Positions 26,715 to 35,124 of a stretch of DNA of 64,000 nt are shown piece by piece. The notes under the pieces are model-generated. The model saw only the letters and a list, made by a program, of their open reading frames with translations. It had not been told where the DNA came from and did no database searches. Both the position numbers and the translations under genes were made by a program. The DNA comes from Pseudaestuariivita rosea (GTDB taxonomy: Bacteria; Pseudomonadota; Alphaproteobacteria; Rhodobacterales; Rhodobacteraceae), in the NCBI RefSeq assembly GCF_017592335.1, contig NZ_JACNMP010000014.1:28359-92358 (forward strand), written 5' to 3'. Each line of letters starts with the position of its first letter. Positions within the stretch are counted from its first letter, which is position 1.

Positions 26715-27512
26715 ATGTCAAATGCTGAAAATGCTGACGGTCAAACATCGATTGCAGCACGCGATGTGTTTACGGTCATTCGCGAAGCTGGTGAAGAGGA
26801 ACTGGCCCGCCCCTTTACCTCACTTTTCTGGTCCGGCATCGCAGCAGGCATTCTGATCAGCTTTTCCGTTTTGACCGAAGCCTATCTGCGGGCGTCATTA
26901 CCCGATACCGAATGGCGTTTTGCAATTGAAAATTTTGGCTATTCCATGGGCTTTTTGCTGGTCATTCTGGGTCGGATGCAGCTTTTCACTGAAAACACGA
27001 TCACGACGGTCATTCCGGCGATCTATGAACGATCGCTGAAATGCACCGTTCAGATGCTGAAATTATGGGGCATCGTGCTGTTCGCAAATGTGATTGGCGC
27101 CTTTGTCGCGGCGGCTTTCATGGCATTTTCCAGCGGTTTGAGCGCCGAGGTTGTAGGGATCGTCAACGACCTGTCAAAGCACGCAACAGGCTATGGGTTT
27201 AGCGAAAGTCTGGTGCGGGGCATTCCCGCGGGCATACTTATCGCGGCCATTGTCTGGATGATCCCAAGCGCGCCCAGTGCGCAGGTTCTGATCGTTATCT
27301 TGTTTACCTGGCTGATCGCGATGGGTGACTTTACCCATGTTGTCGCGGGTTCCGTGGAAATGGCGTTTCTGATCCTGACCGGTCAAATGGGCATCATCGA
27401 AGGATTTACAGTATTTTTCGTGCCGACATTTCTGGGCAATGTGATCGGGGGCACCGTGATCTTTACATTGCTGGCGTGGGCGCAGGTGAAACTGGAAGTG
27501 GAAAAGGATTGA
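26715..27512 (+). CDS. formate/nitrite transporter family protein
   Basis: 265 residues from ATG 26715 ('gaagagggctt' upstream). The frame opens earlier at 26607, but that part overlaps the promoter and is not conserved. The FNT fold is shown by six membrane helices and 'LGRMQLFTENTITTVIPAI', 'NVIGAFVAAAFMA', 'HVVAGSVEMAF' and 'FLGNVIGGTVIFTLLA'. These pentameric channels carry formate, nitrite or hydrosulfide. This one resembles the YfdC-type branch of uncertain substrate. HVA1 and topoisomerase IB genes follow within a few bases. Confidence 0.9.
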   Translation: MSNAENADGQTSIAARDVFTVIREAGEEELARPFTSLFWSGIAAGILISFSVLTEAYLRASLPDTEWRFAIENFGYSMGFLLVILGRMQLFTENTITTVIPAIYERSLKCTVQMLKLWGIVLFANVIGAFVAAAFMAFSSGLSAEVVGIVNDLSKHATGYGFSESLVRGIPAGILIAAIVWMIPSAPSAQVLIVILFTWLIAMGDFTHVVAGSVEMAFLILTGQMGIIEGFTVFFVPTFLGNVIGGTVIFTLLAWAQVKLEVEKD

Positions 27513-27515
27513 AAA

Positions 27516-27731
27516 ATGGCCAGCTATAGAAAAGGCGATCAGGTTGAATGGGACTGGGGCGATGGCACGGCCCAAGGCACAATTGTCGAGGTGCACAAGG
27601 AAAAGGTCACCAAAACGCTGAAGGGCACCGATGTGACACGTGCCGCCAGCGAAGATGAGCCGGCCTATCTAATCAAGCAGGAAGATGGTGACAAGGTCTT
27701 GAAATCGTGCACAGAAATCCGCGCGGCCTGA
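27516..27731 (+). CDS. HVA1/DUF2945 small protein
   Basis: 71 residues. 'YRKGDQVEWDWGDGTAQGTIVEVHKEKV' and 'EPAYLIKQEDGDKVLKS' define the HVA1 (DUF2945) family, an SH3-like beta barrel, also named from a yeast/algal stress context ('hypervirulence associated'). Function in bacteria is unknown. It sits 3 bp after the FNT gene and overlaps the topoisomerase gene by 25 bp. Confidence 0.88.
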   Translation: MASYRKGDQVEWDWGDGTAQGTIVEVHKEKVTKTLKGTDVTRAASEDEPAYLIKQEDGDKVLKSCTEIRAA

Positions 27732-28648
27732 CTTATTATCCGGATGATCGTCCGGGCATCAAGCGGGAAAGGCGCGGTAAGGGATTCAGCTATATAGCAC
27801 CAGACGGCACTCGGATTGACCGCGGCGCCGAACGGGACCGCTTAATCGCGCTGGCCGTTCCGCCCGCGTATGAGCAGGTCTGGATTTGTCCATTGGAAAA
27901 CGGGCACTTACAGGCCACTGGCCGGGACGCACGTCAGCGCAAGCAATACCGCTATCACCCTGACTGGGCGAGCTTTCGTGATAAGTTGAAGTTCGACGGT
28001 TTGGCTGACTTCGGCATGTCGCTGCCAGCCATCAGGCGAAAGATATCCCAAGGATTACAGGCCGATATCGGGTCCGAAGAACTGGCCATCGCCAGTGTTC
28101 TTGCGCTGATGGATCGCTATTCTCTGCGTGTCGGAAATGCGCAATACGCCGAAGAAAACGAAACTTTTGGCGCCACGACGCTTCGGGCCGATCATCTTAG
28201 GAAAGCGGTATTGAAGTATCGTGCGAAAGGTGGACATCTGGTGGAAAAACAACTGGACAGACGTCTGGCTAGGATCTTGGGAAAAGTCAGCGATCTGCCT
28301 GGCGCTGAGCTTTGTGTCTGGGTGGACGATGCAGGGCAGACGCATTCTGTCAGTTCAGAAAAGATAAACGATGTCATCGGGTCATATGGTGATGATTTCA
28401 CCGCCAAGACTTTTCGAACCTGGAACGGATCTGTCGCCGCGCTTGAGGCGGCCAATCAGGATGCGACGCTGACCTCTATCAGTGAAGCAGCGGCCGCAGC
28501 TTTACACAACACACCCACGATTGCTCGGAAAAGCTATATCCATCCGAAGGTTATCGATCTGGTGAAAGCTAAAACTGCCCCACCTGAGGGCGAACCGAAG
28601 TCTGGCCTGCGCAAGGCGGAAACGCAACTGCTGACACTGCTGTCCTAA
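27707..28648 (+). CDS. type IB DNA topoisomerase
   Basis: 313 residues, poxvirus/bacterial type. The catalytic Tyr lies in RKSYIHP near the C-terminus, and basic active-site residues are seen in 'ATGRDARQRKQYRYHPDW' and 'YSLRVGNAQYAEENETFGATTL'. It relaxes supercoils through a 3'-phosphotyrosine link. I use the GTG at 27707, overlapping the HVA1 gene by 25 bp; no better start is visible. Topoisomerase IB is often part of alphaproteobacterial stress regulons, which fits the upstream EcfG-type promoter. Confidence 0.9.
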   Translation: MHRNPRGLTYYPDDRPGIKRERRGKGFSYIAPDGTRIDRGAERDRLIALAVPPAYEQVWICPLENGHLQATGRDARQRKQYRYHPDWASFRDKLKFDGLADFGMSLPAIRRKISQGLQADIGSEELAIASVLALMDRYSLRVGNAQYAEENETFGATTLRADHLRKAVLKYRAKGGHLVEKQLDRRLARILGKVSDLPGAELCVWVDDAGQTHSVSSEKINDVIGSYGDDFTAKTFRTWNGSVAALEAANQDATLTSISEAAAAALHNTPTIARKSYIHPKVIDLVKAKTAPPEGEPKSGLRKAETQLLTLLS

Positions 28649-30012
28649 CTCAGCCGGATAAACTTGCCAATCGGCGCGCCAACCTTGGGCATCAGATCGT
28701 TTTTGTAACACGCAAAGATCGCAAGTGCCGCACCCGCCAGATTTGCGGCAACAGCGGCCAGCATGATGCCGGTATAGCCAACGGCCCAAGCGCCAAGTGC
28801 TGCAAAGGGGGCATAGACGGCAGCAATACGGATCAGCCCGACACCCATCGACCAAAGCGCCTTGTCGCGGGCATTCAGCGCGGCGTTGCCGACAACCATA
28901 ATGCCATATCCAAACAGGCTAAGGCCCACGATCCGAAGATAGGAAATCGTATAACTTTGGGCGTTCTCATCAGGGGTGATCAGGGCCGCGATCCAAGGCG
29001 CTGTCAGGATCAGCAGAACACCGATGGTCAGCCCATAGGCCACACATGCGTTAAATGACAGAACGACACTGCCGCAGGCGCGTCCTTTTTCCTTGGCCCC
29101 CCAATTCTGACCCACAACCGGTCCTATGCCAGCTGACAGCGCCAGCATGGGCACCAGTACGAAAGACTGCACGCGGGTCGCGGCACCAAAGCCGGCAACA
29201 GCAGTTTCGCCGATCCACGCGACCGTGCCGGTGACAATCGCCATGCCTGCGGGGTTTATGGCATTGGAAAAGGCCGCGGGCAGCCCGACCGACAATATCC
29301 GGCGGGCGGAACGTACCAGATTTTTCAGTGGCTCCTTGGGCCAACACAGCCGCGGTGACCAGATCATGAAGGCAACTGCACCGACGGCCGCCGCGATACG
29401 CGCCGCCAATGTCGCCAGCCCCGCGCCCTGGGTGCCCAGTTCGGGGATCATGCCCCAGCCAAAAATTAGGATCGGATCCAGGGCGATGTTCACGACAGCG
29501 GCCAGAACCATCATACCTGCCGGAACAACGCTGTCACCGTCGGCGCGAAAAGCGGCGTTGATCACCATCATCAGAACCAGAAACGGAAAGCTTATCACCC
29601 ACCAGAACATGTATCCGCTGATGTCAGCGAAGACAGCATCACCGGCCCCAAGTGTGCGGAATATAAGGGGGGTTGCCAGCCAGACCAGCATCGCCACGGC
29701 CACCGACAGCGCCAAGGATATGCCGATCGCATGCACGGCAAGACGGTTCGAACTGCCGTCCTCGGCGCCTATGCTTTGCGAAATGGCCGCATTTGCCCCC
29801 GCACTTAGCCCAATGGCCAGCGAGGTGATGGCCGTTGTCACAGGATAAATAAAGCCGACAGCCGACAGCGCGGTCGAGCTGTAGCGACCCAGAAAGACCG
29901 CGTCGGCCAGACCAATGGACAGAACCGCCAGAATGCCGATCGACATTGGCGCGCTGACCACAGCTATGGCGCGCCACAGCGGGCCTTGTGTCAGATTTTG
30001 CGATCCGCTCAT
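28645..30012 (-). CDS. MATE family efflux transporter
   Basis: 455 residues and about twelve membrane helices in two similar halves. 'LSIGLADAVFLGRYSSTALSAVGFI' near the N-terminus and 'PMLALSAGIGPVVGQNWGAKEKG' in the second half match MATE/DinF-type exporters, which expel cationic compounds using H+ or Na+ gradients. The substrate is unknown. Its start overlaps the Crp/Fnr gene stop by 4 bp, so the two are translationally coupled. The 3' ends of this gene and the topoisomerase gene overlap by 4 bp. Confidence 0.92.
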   Translation of the reverse strand: MSGSQNLTQGPLWRAIAVVSAPMSIGILAVLSIGLADAVFLGRYSSTALSAVGFIYPVTTAITSLAIGLSAGANAAISQSIGAEDGSSNRLAVHAIGISLALSVAVAMLVWLATPLIFRTLGAGDAVFADISGYMFWWVISFPFLVLMMVINAAFRADGDSVVPAGMMVLAAVVNIALDPILIFGWGMIPELGTQGAGLATLAARIAAAVGAVAFMIWSPRLCWPKEPLKNLVRSARRILSVGLPAAFSNAINPAGMAIVTGTVAWIGETAVAGFGAATRVQSFVLVPMLALSAGIGPVVGQNWGAKEKGRACGSVVLSFNACVAYGLTIGVLLILTAPWIAALITPDENAQSYTISYLRIVGLSLFGYGIMVVGNAALNARDKALWSMGVGLIRIAAVYAPFAALGAWAVGYTGIMLAAVAANLAGAALAIFACYKNDLMPKVGAPIGKFIRLS

Positions 30013-30737
30013 ATCAATGGGCGTGTTTCAACATGATGATCGTCGACCATGGCCAATTCAGCCAGGCGATCCAGATCGCTGACCGTCAACCGGCCTTCAT
30101 TCCAGGACGCAACCTGCATATCACGCAGTTTTTTCAATGTCTTGTTTGTATGAACCAACGATAGCCCCAATGCATCTGCCAAGTCCTGTTGACGATAGGG
30201 CAATTGACATCCCTGACCAGTCACAAGGCCCAGTTCTGTCATGCGGATGTAGATGCGGTGAAAGCTCCAACTGATCCGTTCCAGAGCGTCGCGTTGACCG
30301 ACCGCGGTCAGGGCATCGCCCAGAAAATGTTCCTCAAGCGACGCCAGCCAAACCAGATCATAGGCACGTCCTGGGTGATTTTTAAACAAATTCCACAGTT
30401 CAGATCGATTGAAGACGCATAAAGTCATTGATGTCGTCGCTTCGACCGAATGCTTCATCTCGTTCATCACACCGGCCTGAAGTCCAAGAAAATCACCGGG
30501 AAACACAAAGTTTACGACCTGTCTGCGACCATTGGGCAGCGTCTTGTATCGCAGCCCCATACCACTAAGTACCGTGAAAAGCTGCGGGCTGTTTGACCCC
30601 TCCATCATCAGCAGAGTATCGGCGTCGACCGATAACTCGCCACTTTTGAAGCGCTGCATAAAGTCCAACTCGTCACTTTCGATCGGGTCGAACAGCGCGC
30701 GGCGACGCAAGGGACAGTTTCGGCAAGATGTCGTCAT
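30009..30737 (-). CDS. Crp/Fnr family transcription regulator
   Basis: 242 residues. A cyclic-nucleotide-binding-type beta barrel fills residues about 25-145 ('GRRQVVNFVFPGDFLGLQAGV'), and a Crp-type winged helix about 155-225 ('LPYRQQDLADALGLSLVHTNKTLKKLRD'). The N-terminal SCRNCPLR has two cysteines, but the four-Cys oxygen sensor of FNR is not complete, so redox sensing is doubtful. It is coupled to the MATE transporter. A weak EcfG-type promoter lies 36 bp upstream of its start. Confidence 0.92.
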   Translation of the reverse strand: MTTSCRNCPLRRRALFDPIESDELDFMQRFKSGELSVDADTLLMMEGSNSPQLFTVLSGMGLRYKTLPNGRRQVVNFVFPGDFLGLQAGVMNEMKHSVEATTSMTLCVFNRSELWNLFKNHPGRAYDLVWLASLEEHFLGDALTAVGQRDALERISWSFHRIYIRMTELGLVTGQGCQLPYRQQDLADALGLSLVHTNKTLKKLRDMQVASWNEGRLTVSDLDRLAELAMVDDHHVETRPLI

Positions 30738-30772
30738 GTCTTCTTTTGTCTGTTGTTGCTATGTCATAGTTT

Positions 30773-30797
30773 AATGCGTGATTTTTTGAATTGTTCC
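30773..30797 (-). promoter_or_regulatory. possible EcfG-type promoter for the Crp/Fnr-MATE pair
   Basis: The minus strand reads GGAAC, 16 nt, CATT, one mismatch from CGTT. The distance to the start codon (36 bp) matches that of the perfect sites in this window. Confidence 0.4.
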
Positions 30798-30835
30798 ATA
30801 GATCGCTCAGATTTACCCCAATAAATGGAATCACA

Positions 30836-31210
30836 ATGTCCCTTGGACCGGCCGATGCGCCACAGCATATATTGATTATTAGTGATAATTTGATCGAAGT
30901 CCTTGATTTGGAAGAGGCGATCAAAGCCGCCGGCGATTATGTTGTTTTGCATCTTCGTCAGTTAGAGCAGCTTCATCAGCATATGTCTTCACTCACGGAT
31001 CATGTTCTGGCTGCTTTTGTAGCAATATCCGCCGAGACGTTAAATTCGGACCCCCTGATTGATGGTCTGGTTCAGCGCGGAACAAAAATCATTGCAATCG
31101 ACGGCGGGACGGCTGCGGCCAGGCATTCGGGATGGATGACGCTAAACCGGCCCTATTCGGATGAGATCTTGTCTGACCTTCTGGCAAAACTGATCCTGCG
31201 CGACGCCTAG
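30836..31210 (+). CDS. pseudo-receiver-like protein
   Basis: 124 residues from ATG 30836. The secondary-structure order suggests a response-regulator receiver fold: 'HILIISDNLIEVLDLEEAI' at the first strand and helix, 'LAAFVAISAE' at strand 3, and 'RPYSDEILSDLLAKL' at the last strand and helix. The phospho-acceptor Asp expected after strand 3 and the conserved Lys before Pro are missing (Arg-Pro instead), so conventional phosphorylation is unlikely. It resembles stand-alone degenerate receivers of Roseobacters. It diverges from the Crp/Fnr gene. Confidence 0.7.
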   Translation: MSLGPADAPQHILIISDNLIEVLDLEEAIKAAGDYVVLHLRQLEQLHQHMSSLTDHVLAAFVAISAETLNSDPLIDGLVQRGTKIIAIDGGTAAARHSGWMTLNRPYSDEILSDLLAKLILRDA

Positions 31211-31234
31211 GAAAGCTCGGCTGTTTTTATTCAT

Positions 31235-31260
31235 GGAACCAATTCATTTGCTTGCGTGTT
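31235..31260 (+). promoter_or_regulatory. near-match EcfG-type promoter for the DUF1328 gene
   Basis: GGAAC, a 17-nt spacer, then TGTT (one mismatch). It ends 35 bp before the DUF1328 ATG. The same TGTT variant occurs before phyR. Confidence 0.5.
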
Positions 31261-31295
31261 GATAGGGCAGATCGCAACATCGAAAGGAACCTGAT

Positions 31296-31469
31296 ATGTT
31301 ATACTGGGCTGTCGTTTTCTTCGTCGTCGCACTGATTGCGGCTGTTTTCGGATTTGGCGGCATCGCCAGCGCATCCGCTGGTATCGCGCAAATCCTGTTC
31401 TTCGTCTTCCTGGTGCTGTTCGTCGTGACCTTGATTATGCGGGCCGTGCGGGGCGGGTCGAAATTATAG
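31296..31469 (+). CDS. DUF1328 (YtjA-like) membrane peptide
   Basis: 57 residues with two hydrophobic helices: [20 protein letters not shown], then '[30 protein letters not shown]'. This is the DUF1328 family signature, including the glycine/serine turn. A ribosome binding site 'gaaaggaacctgat' precedes it. Family members are small inner-membrane proteins often induced by stress; their function is unknown. A terminator follows. Confidence 0.92.
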   Translation: MLYWAVVFFVVALIAAVFGFGGIASASAGIAQILFFVFLVLFVVTLIMRAVRGGSKL

Positions 31470-31490
31470 AATAATCAGCTATGTCCTGAA

Positions 31491-31525
31491 AGAGGGTCCG
31501 CTTTCGCAGCGGCCCTCTTCTTTTT
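31491..31525 (+). terminator. Rho-independent terminator after the DUF1328 gene
   Basis: AGAGGG-t-CCGCT pairs with AGCGG-CCCTCT (one bulged t, 5-nt loop), followed by tctttttg. Confidence 0.8.
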
Positions 31526-31540
31526 GTTTGGAGAGTTTAG

Positions 31541-32878
31541 ATGACAGAACGCGCGCAACTTGTTGAAACATTCATGGAAGATGTTCGCGCCCGAAACACG
31601 GGCCAGGACGAATTCCTTCAGGCCGTTGAGGAAGTGGCCGAAGATGTTTTAACAATCGAGAAAAACAATCCCGATTATGCGCGCAACAAGGTGCTGGAAC
31701 GTCTGTCCGAACCCGACCGTATCATTGGTTTTCGAGTGGTTTGGGAAGATGATGCAGGTGAATATCACATTAACCGGGGCTGGCGGGTTCAGTTTTCAAA
31801 TGCCATCGGTCCCTATAAGGGGGGGATCCGGTTTCATCCCTCAGTGAACGCCTCGGTCCTGAAGTTTCTGGGGTTTGAGCAGATTTTCAAGAACGCATTG
31901 ACCGGGCTGCCCCTGGGCGGTGCAAAGGGGGGTGCTGATTTTGATCCCAAAGGCCGCAGCGACCGTGAGATCATGCGGTTTTGTCAGGCTTTCATGGGCG
32001 AGTTGGGCCGCTATATCGGGCCAGATCGCGATGTGCCAGCGGGTGATATCAATGTCGGCACGCGTGAAATCGGCTATCTTTTCGGCGCATATAAAAAACT
32101 GCAGGGCGAATTTCATGGGGCTGTCACAGGCAAGGGCGAAGCTTTTGGGGGCAGCGCCATGCGGGTTGAGGCGACGGGTTATGGCCTGATCTATTTTGTC
32201 CAGGCGATGCTGAATGAAACGGGGCAAGAGATTGAGGGCAAGCGCATCGCAATCTCGGGCAAGGGCAATGTTGCGACCCATGCGGCCGAGAAAGCGGCGC
32301 AGCTAGGGGCCAAGGTGATTTCATTGTCCGATACCTCGGGCACACTGGTGGCGGAAGACGGGCTAAGCCTGGAGCAGATCGACTGGGTGCGTCAGCAAAA
32401 GCGTCAGGGCCTTGATATCAGCGCCCCGCCGGGGGGTGCGGTTTTTGAACCTGATACGCTGCCCTGGGCGCTTGAGGCCGATATCGCTTTGCCCTGCGCC
32501 ACCCAGAACGAGATGGACGAAAAATCCGCCAAGGATCTGATCGATAGCGGCGTTCGTCTGATTGCCGAAGGGGCCAACATGCCTTTGACCGCAGATGCCG
32601 TACATGCCGTGCGCGAGGGGGGTGTCAGTTACGCGCCGGGCAAGGCATCCAATGCGGGGGGCGTTGCGATTTCGGGCCTTGAGATGAGCCAGAACGCCCA
32701 TCGCCGGTCGATGACAGCCGATCAGGTGGATCAGGAACTGAAGAAAATCATGTGCATGATCCATGAACGCACTATTCGCGAAGGCAAGACCGGTAATGGC
32801 ATCGACTATCGGTGCGGTGCCAATATCGCGGGGTATCGCAAGGTCGCCGATGCCTTGGTCGCCTATGGTACGATGTGA
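31541..32878 (+). CDS. gdhA: NADP-type glutamate dehydrogenase
   Basis: 445 residues. It interconverts 2-oxoglutarate plus ammonia and glutamate. The catalytic region is 'LTGLPLGGAKGGADFDPKG' (substrate Lys residues) and 'DVPAGDINVGTREIGYLFG'. The Rossmann motif is 'RIAISGKGNVATHAAEKA'. Length and the N-terminal segment match the hexameric 50-kDa class, usually NADPH-dependent and assimilatory. The start follows 'tttggagagttt'. A TPP-dependent synthase gene begins 7 bp after its stop. Confidence 0.95.
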   Translation: MTERAQLVETFMEDVRARNTGQDEFLQAVEEVAEDVLTIEKNNPDYARNKVLERLSEPDRIIGFRVVWEDDAGEYHINRGWRVQFSNAIGPYKGGIRFHPSVNASVLKFLGFEQIFKNALTGLPLGGAKGGADFDPKGRSDREIMRFCQAFMGELGRYIGPDRDVPAGDINVGTREIGYLFGAYKKLQGEFHGAVTGKGEAFGGSAMRVEATGYGLIYFVQAMLNETGQEIEGKRIAISGKGNVATHAAEKAAQLGAKVISLSDTSGTLVAEDGLSLEQIDWVRQQKRQGLDISAPPGGAVFEPDTLPWALEADIALPCATQNEMDEKSAKDLIDSGVRLIAEGANMPLTADAVHAVREGGVSYAPGKASNAGGVAISGLEMSQNAHRRSMTADQVDQELKKIMCMIHERTIREGKTGNGIDYRCGANIAGYRKVADALVAYGTM

Positions 32879-32885
32879 GGATCAG

Positions 32886-34529
32886 ATGACAAAAACAGGG
32901 GCAGAACTGTTTGCCGAATGCCTTCAGGCCGCAGGGATCGATACGATTTACGGCGTGCCGGGCGAAGAAAACAATGCACTGATGTTGGCGCTGGAAAAGA
33001 CGGATATAGATTTTGTGCTGTGTCGCCATGAACAGGCCGCGGCCTTTATGGCATCGGTCCATGGGCGGCTGACGGGGCGCCCTGCCGGGTGTCTGGCGAC
33101 CCTGGGTCCAGGGGCCACCAACCTTATCACCGGTGTTGCGGATGCGATGCAGGATTATGCGTCGTTGATTGCGATCACGGGGCAGGGTGCGCGGGATCGG
33201 ATGGGGCGTGAAAGTCATCAGATGATTGATCTTGAGGCTTTGTTTCGCCCCGTAACCAAACATTCGCAAACGGTTCAGACGGCGGCGGCCATTCCGGGGG
33301 CGATTGCGCGGGCGGTACAACTGTCACGGGCACCACGTCCGGGCGCAGTGCATATCTGCCTGCCCGAGGATGTCGCGGATGACAAGATAGAGGCGGGGCC
33401 GTTGGACGTCGCACTTGATCCACCGAAGACCTTGGCCCACCCGCCGCTGATTGAACAGGCCTTGCAGCTTTTGAAAGATGCCAAGGCGCCGCTGATCCTG
33501 GCCGGTAACGGTGTGATCCGCGCCGCGGCATCCGACGATCTGCGCAAACTGGCCGAGGCTACACATATTCCCATCGTCAGCAGCTTCATGGCCAAGGGAA
33601 TATTGCCCGCAGATAATCAGCTTAATCTTTATACGGTCGGCCAGCCCTTTGATGACAAGATAGACGCTGCATTCAAGCAAACCGATCTGATCCTAAGCGT
33701 TGGTTTTGATGCGATTGAGTATCCGCCCTCAAAACTGATCAAGAATGATCACACGCAGGTTGTCACTATTAGTGATGCGGCCTCTCCGGTGGATGCGGGT
33801 TGGCCTGTCGCGGTGGATATTGTTGGCGATATAGCGGCGACTGTACGGGCGATGACCCAGGCGATGGGCGGGCAAACCTGGGCGTCAGATGGCTTTATTC
33901 AGTTGCATCAGACTTTGCTGTCGGAACTGACCACTGATCGCACGGATCAGGACAAAGGCTTGGTACCGCCGCCGGACATCCTGCACATTATCGAAGATGA
34001 TCTAAAGCCCGATGATATCGTCTTGTCTGGTGTGGGTGCCCACAAACTGTGGATCGCGCGGCATCTGATGCCCAAGGCCCCCGGGCAGGTCATCATAGCC
34101 AACGGTTTGGCCGGTATGGGGATGGCTTTGCCCGGTGCAATTGCGGCCGCGCGCCTTTATCCCGGTCGCCGCATTCTGGCGATTTGTGGTGACGGTGACG
34201 TTCTGATGAATGTGCAGGACATGGAAACGGCGGCCCGGCTGCGGCTGGATCTGACTGTGATGGTCTGGGTCGACGGCGGCTATGGTCTGATTGAATGGAA
34301 GCAAGAGGATGAGGCCGATCGCCATACCGAACTGTCATTTGACAATCCCGACTGGTCGCATCTGGCCCGTGCCTTTGGGTGGCGGCATGATCATTTTGAT
34401 GGCAAGTCCGCCCTGCGTGATGGATTTGCAGGTGTTTTCCGGGGCACCGGTCCGCGACTGATCACCGTGCCCGTTGATTATTCCGAAAATCAGGTCCTTA
34501 GCGGATCAGACGCACAAGCTGCGGAGTAA
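32886..34529 (+). CDS. acetolactate synthase-like TPP enzyme
   Basis: 547 residues from ATG 32886. TPP-enzyme order: the PYR domain with the activating Glu in VPGEENNALM, a central domain, and the PP domain with GDGDVLMNVQDME. In most relatives the GDG motif is followed about 27 residues on by Asn-Asp (both near the Mg2+-diphosphate). Here the text is MVWVDGGYG, so the Asn place holds Val. The sequence otherwise follows the catabolic AlsS/IlvB-like branch. No small regulatory subunit gene adjoins it. Pyruvate condensation is plausible but not certain. It follows gdhA by 7 bp. Confidence 0.82.
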   Translation: MTKTGAELFAECLQAAGIDTIYGVPGEENNALMLALEKTDIDFVLCRHEQAAAFMASVHGRLTGRPAGCLATLGPGATNLITGVADAMQDYASLIAITGQGARDRMGRESHQMIDLEALFRPVTKHSQTVQTAAAIPGAIARAVQLSRAPRPGAVHICLPEDVADDKIEAGPLDVALDPPKTLAHPPLIEQALQLLKDAKAPLILAGNGVIRAAASDDLRKLAEATHIPIVSSFMAKGILPADNQLNLYTVGQPFDDKIDAAFKQTDLILSVGFDAIEYPPSKLIKNDHTQVVTISDAASPVDAGWPVAVDIVGDIAATVRAMTQAMGGQTWASDGFIQLHQTLLSELTTDRTDQDKGLVPPPDILHIIEDDLKPDDIVLSGVGAHKLWIARHLMPKAPGQVIIANGLAGMGMALPGAIAAARLYPGRRILAICGDGDVLMNVQDMETAARLRLDLTVMVWVDGGYGLIEWKQEDEADRHTELSFDNPDWSHLARAFGWRHDHFDGKSALRDGFAGVFRGTGPRLITVPVDYSENQVLSGSDAQAAE

Positions 34530-34530
34530 T

Positions 34531-34555
34531 GGAACCTTTCCGGCGCGTCTTCGTT
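34531..34555 (+). promoter_or_regulatory. EcfG-type promoter for dps
   Basis: GGAAC, a 16-nt spacer, then CGTT, a perfect match ending 33 bp before the dps ATG and starting just after the preceding stop codon. Confidence 0.8.
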
Positions 34556-34588
34556 GATGCCATGAACGTAAACCAAGGAGGTTTTATT

Positions 34589-35083
34589 ATGGCAGACGCA
34601 CTGAAAGTTGTACCTAGGGAAGACGACGTGAAAACGGGTGTTCGGGACACCCGGGGCATTGCCGAAGGTCTGGCTGACGTGCTGGCCGATACATATCGGC
34701 TGATCTTCAAGACGCATGCCTATCACTGGAACGTGGAAGGGCCGCTGTTTTATTCCATCCACAACCTGACCGAAGAGCAATATGAAAATATGTTTGAAGC
34801 TGCCGATGAACTGGCCGAACGTATTCGTGCCCTGGGTCATCTGGCGCCGATGGCGATGGCTGATATCATGAAGCGGTCGCAGATTGATGATAAAGATGGC
34901 GCCATTTCTGCGGGTGAAATGGTCGAAGATCTGGCAGCAGATCATGAACGTTTGGCGCACAGGTTGCATGCATTGATCGAATTGGTTGAGGGTCGGAAAG
35001 ATCCGGTAACCGAAGATCTTGCAACCGAGCGCAGCGCATTTCACGAACAGGCTGCATGGATGTTACGTGCGATTGCGAAGTAA
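34589..35083 (+). CDS. dps: Dps-family DNA-protection ferritin
   Basis: 164 residues from ATG 34589, with a strong 'ccaaggaggtttt' site; the frame opens earlier but that part overlaps the promoter. The ferroxidase segment 'KTHAYHWNVEGPLFYSIHNLTEEQYENMFEAADELAERIRALG' is described here by its residues: His, His and Trp at the start, then Asp/Glu ligands. Dps dodecamers oxidise and store iron and shield DNA. Dps genes are common EcfG targets, and a perfect EcfG-type promoter lies upstream. Confidence 0.94.
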   Translation: MADALKVVPREDDVKTGVRDTRGIAEGLADVLADTYRLIFKTHAYHWNVEGPLFYSIHNLTEEQYENMFEAADELAERIRALGHLAPMAMADIMKRSQIDDKDGAISAGEMVEDLAADHERLAHRLHALIELVEGRKDPVTEDLATERSAFHEQAAWMLRAIAK

Positions 35084-35088
35084 AGGTA

Positions 35089-35120
35089 AAAAATATCCCG
35101 GCCTTGGCCGGGATATTTTT
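35089..35120. terminator. strong bidirectional terminator
   Basis: A perfect 15-bp stem AAAAATATCCCGGCC/GGCCGGGATATTTTT (the innermost pairs probably open as the loop) lies between the convergent dps and phyR genes, with A/T runs on both sides. Confidence 0.88.
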
Positions 35121-35124
35121 CGCT

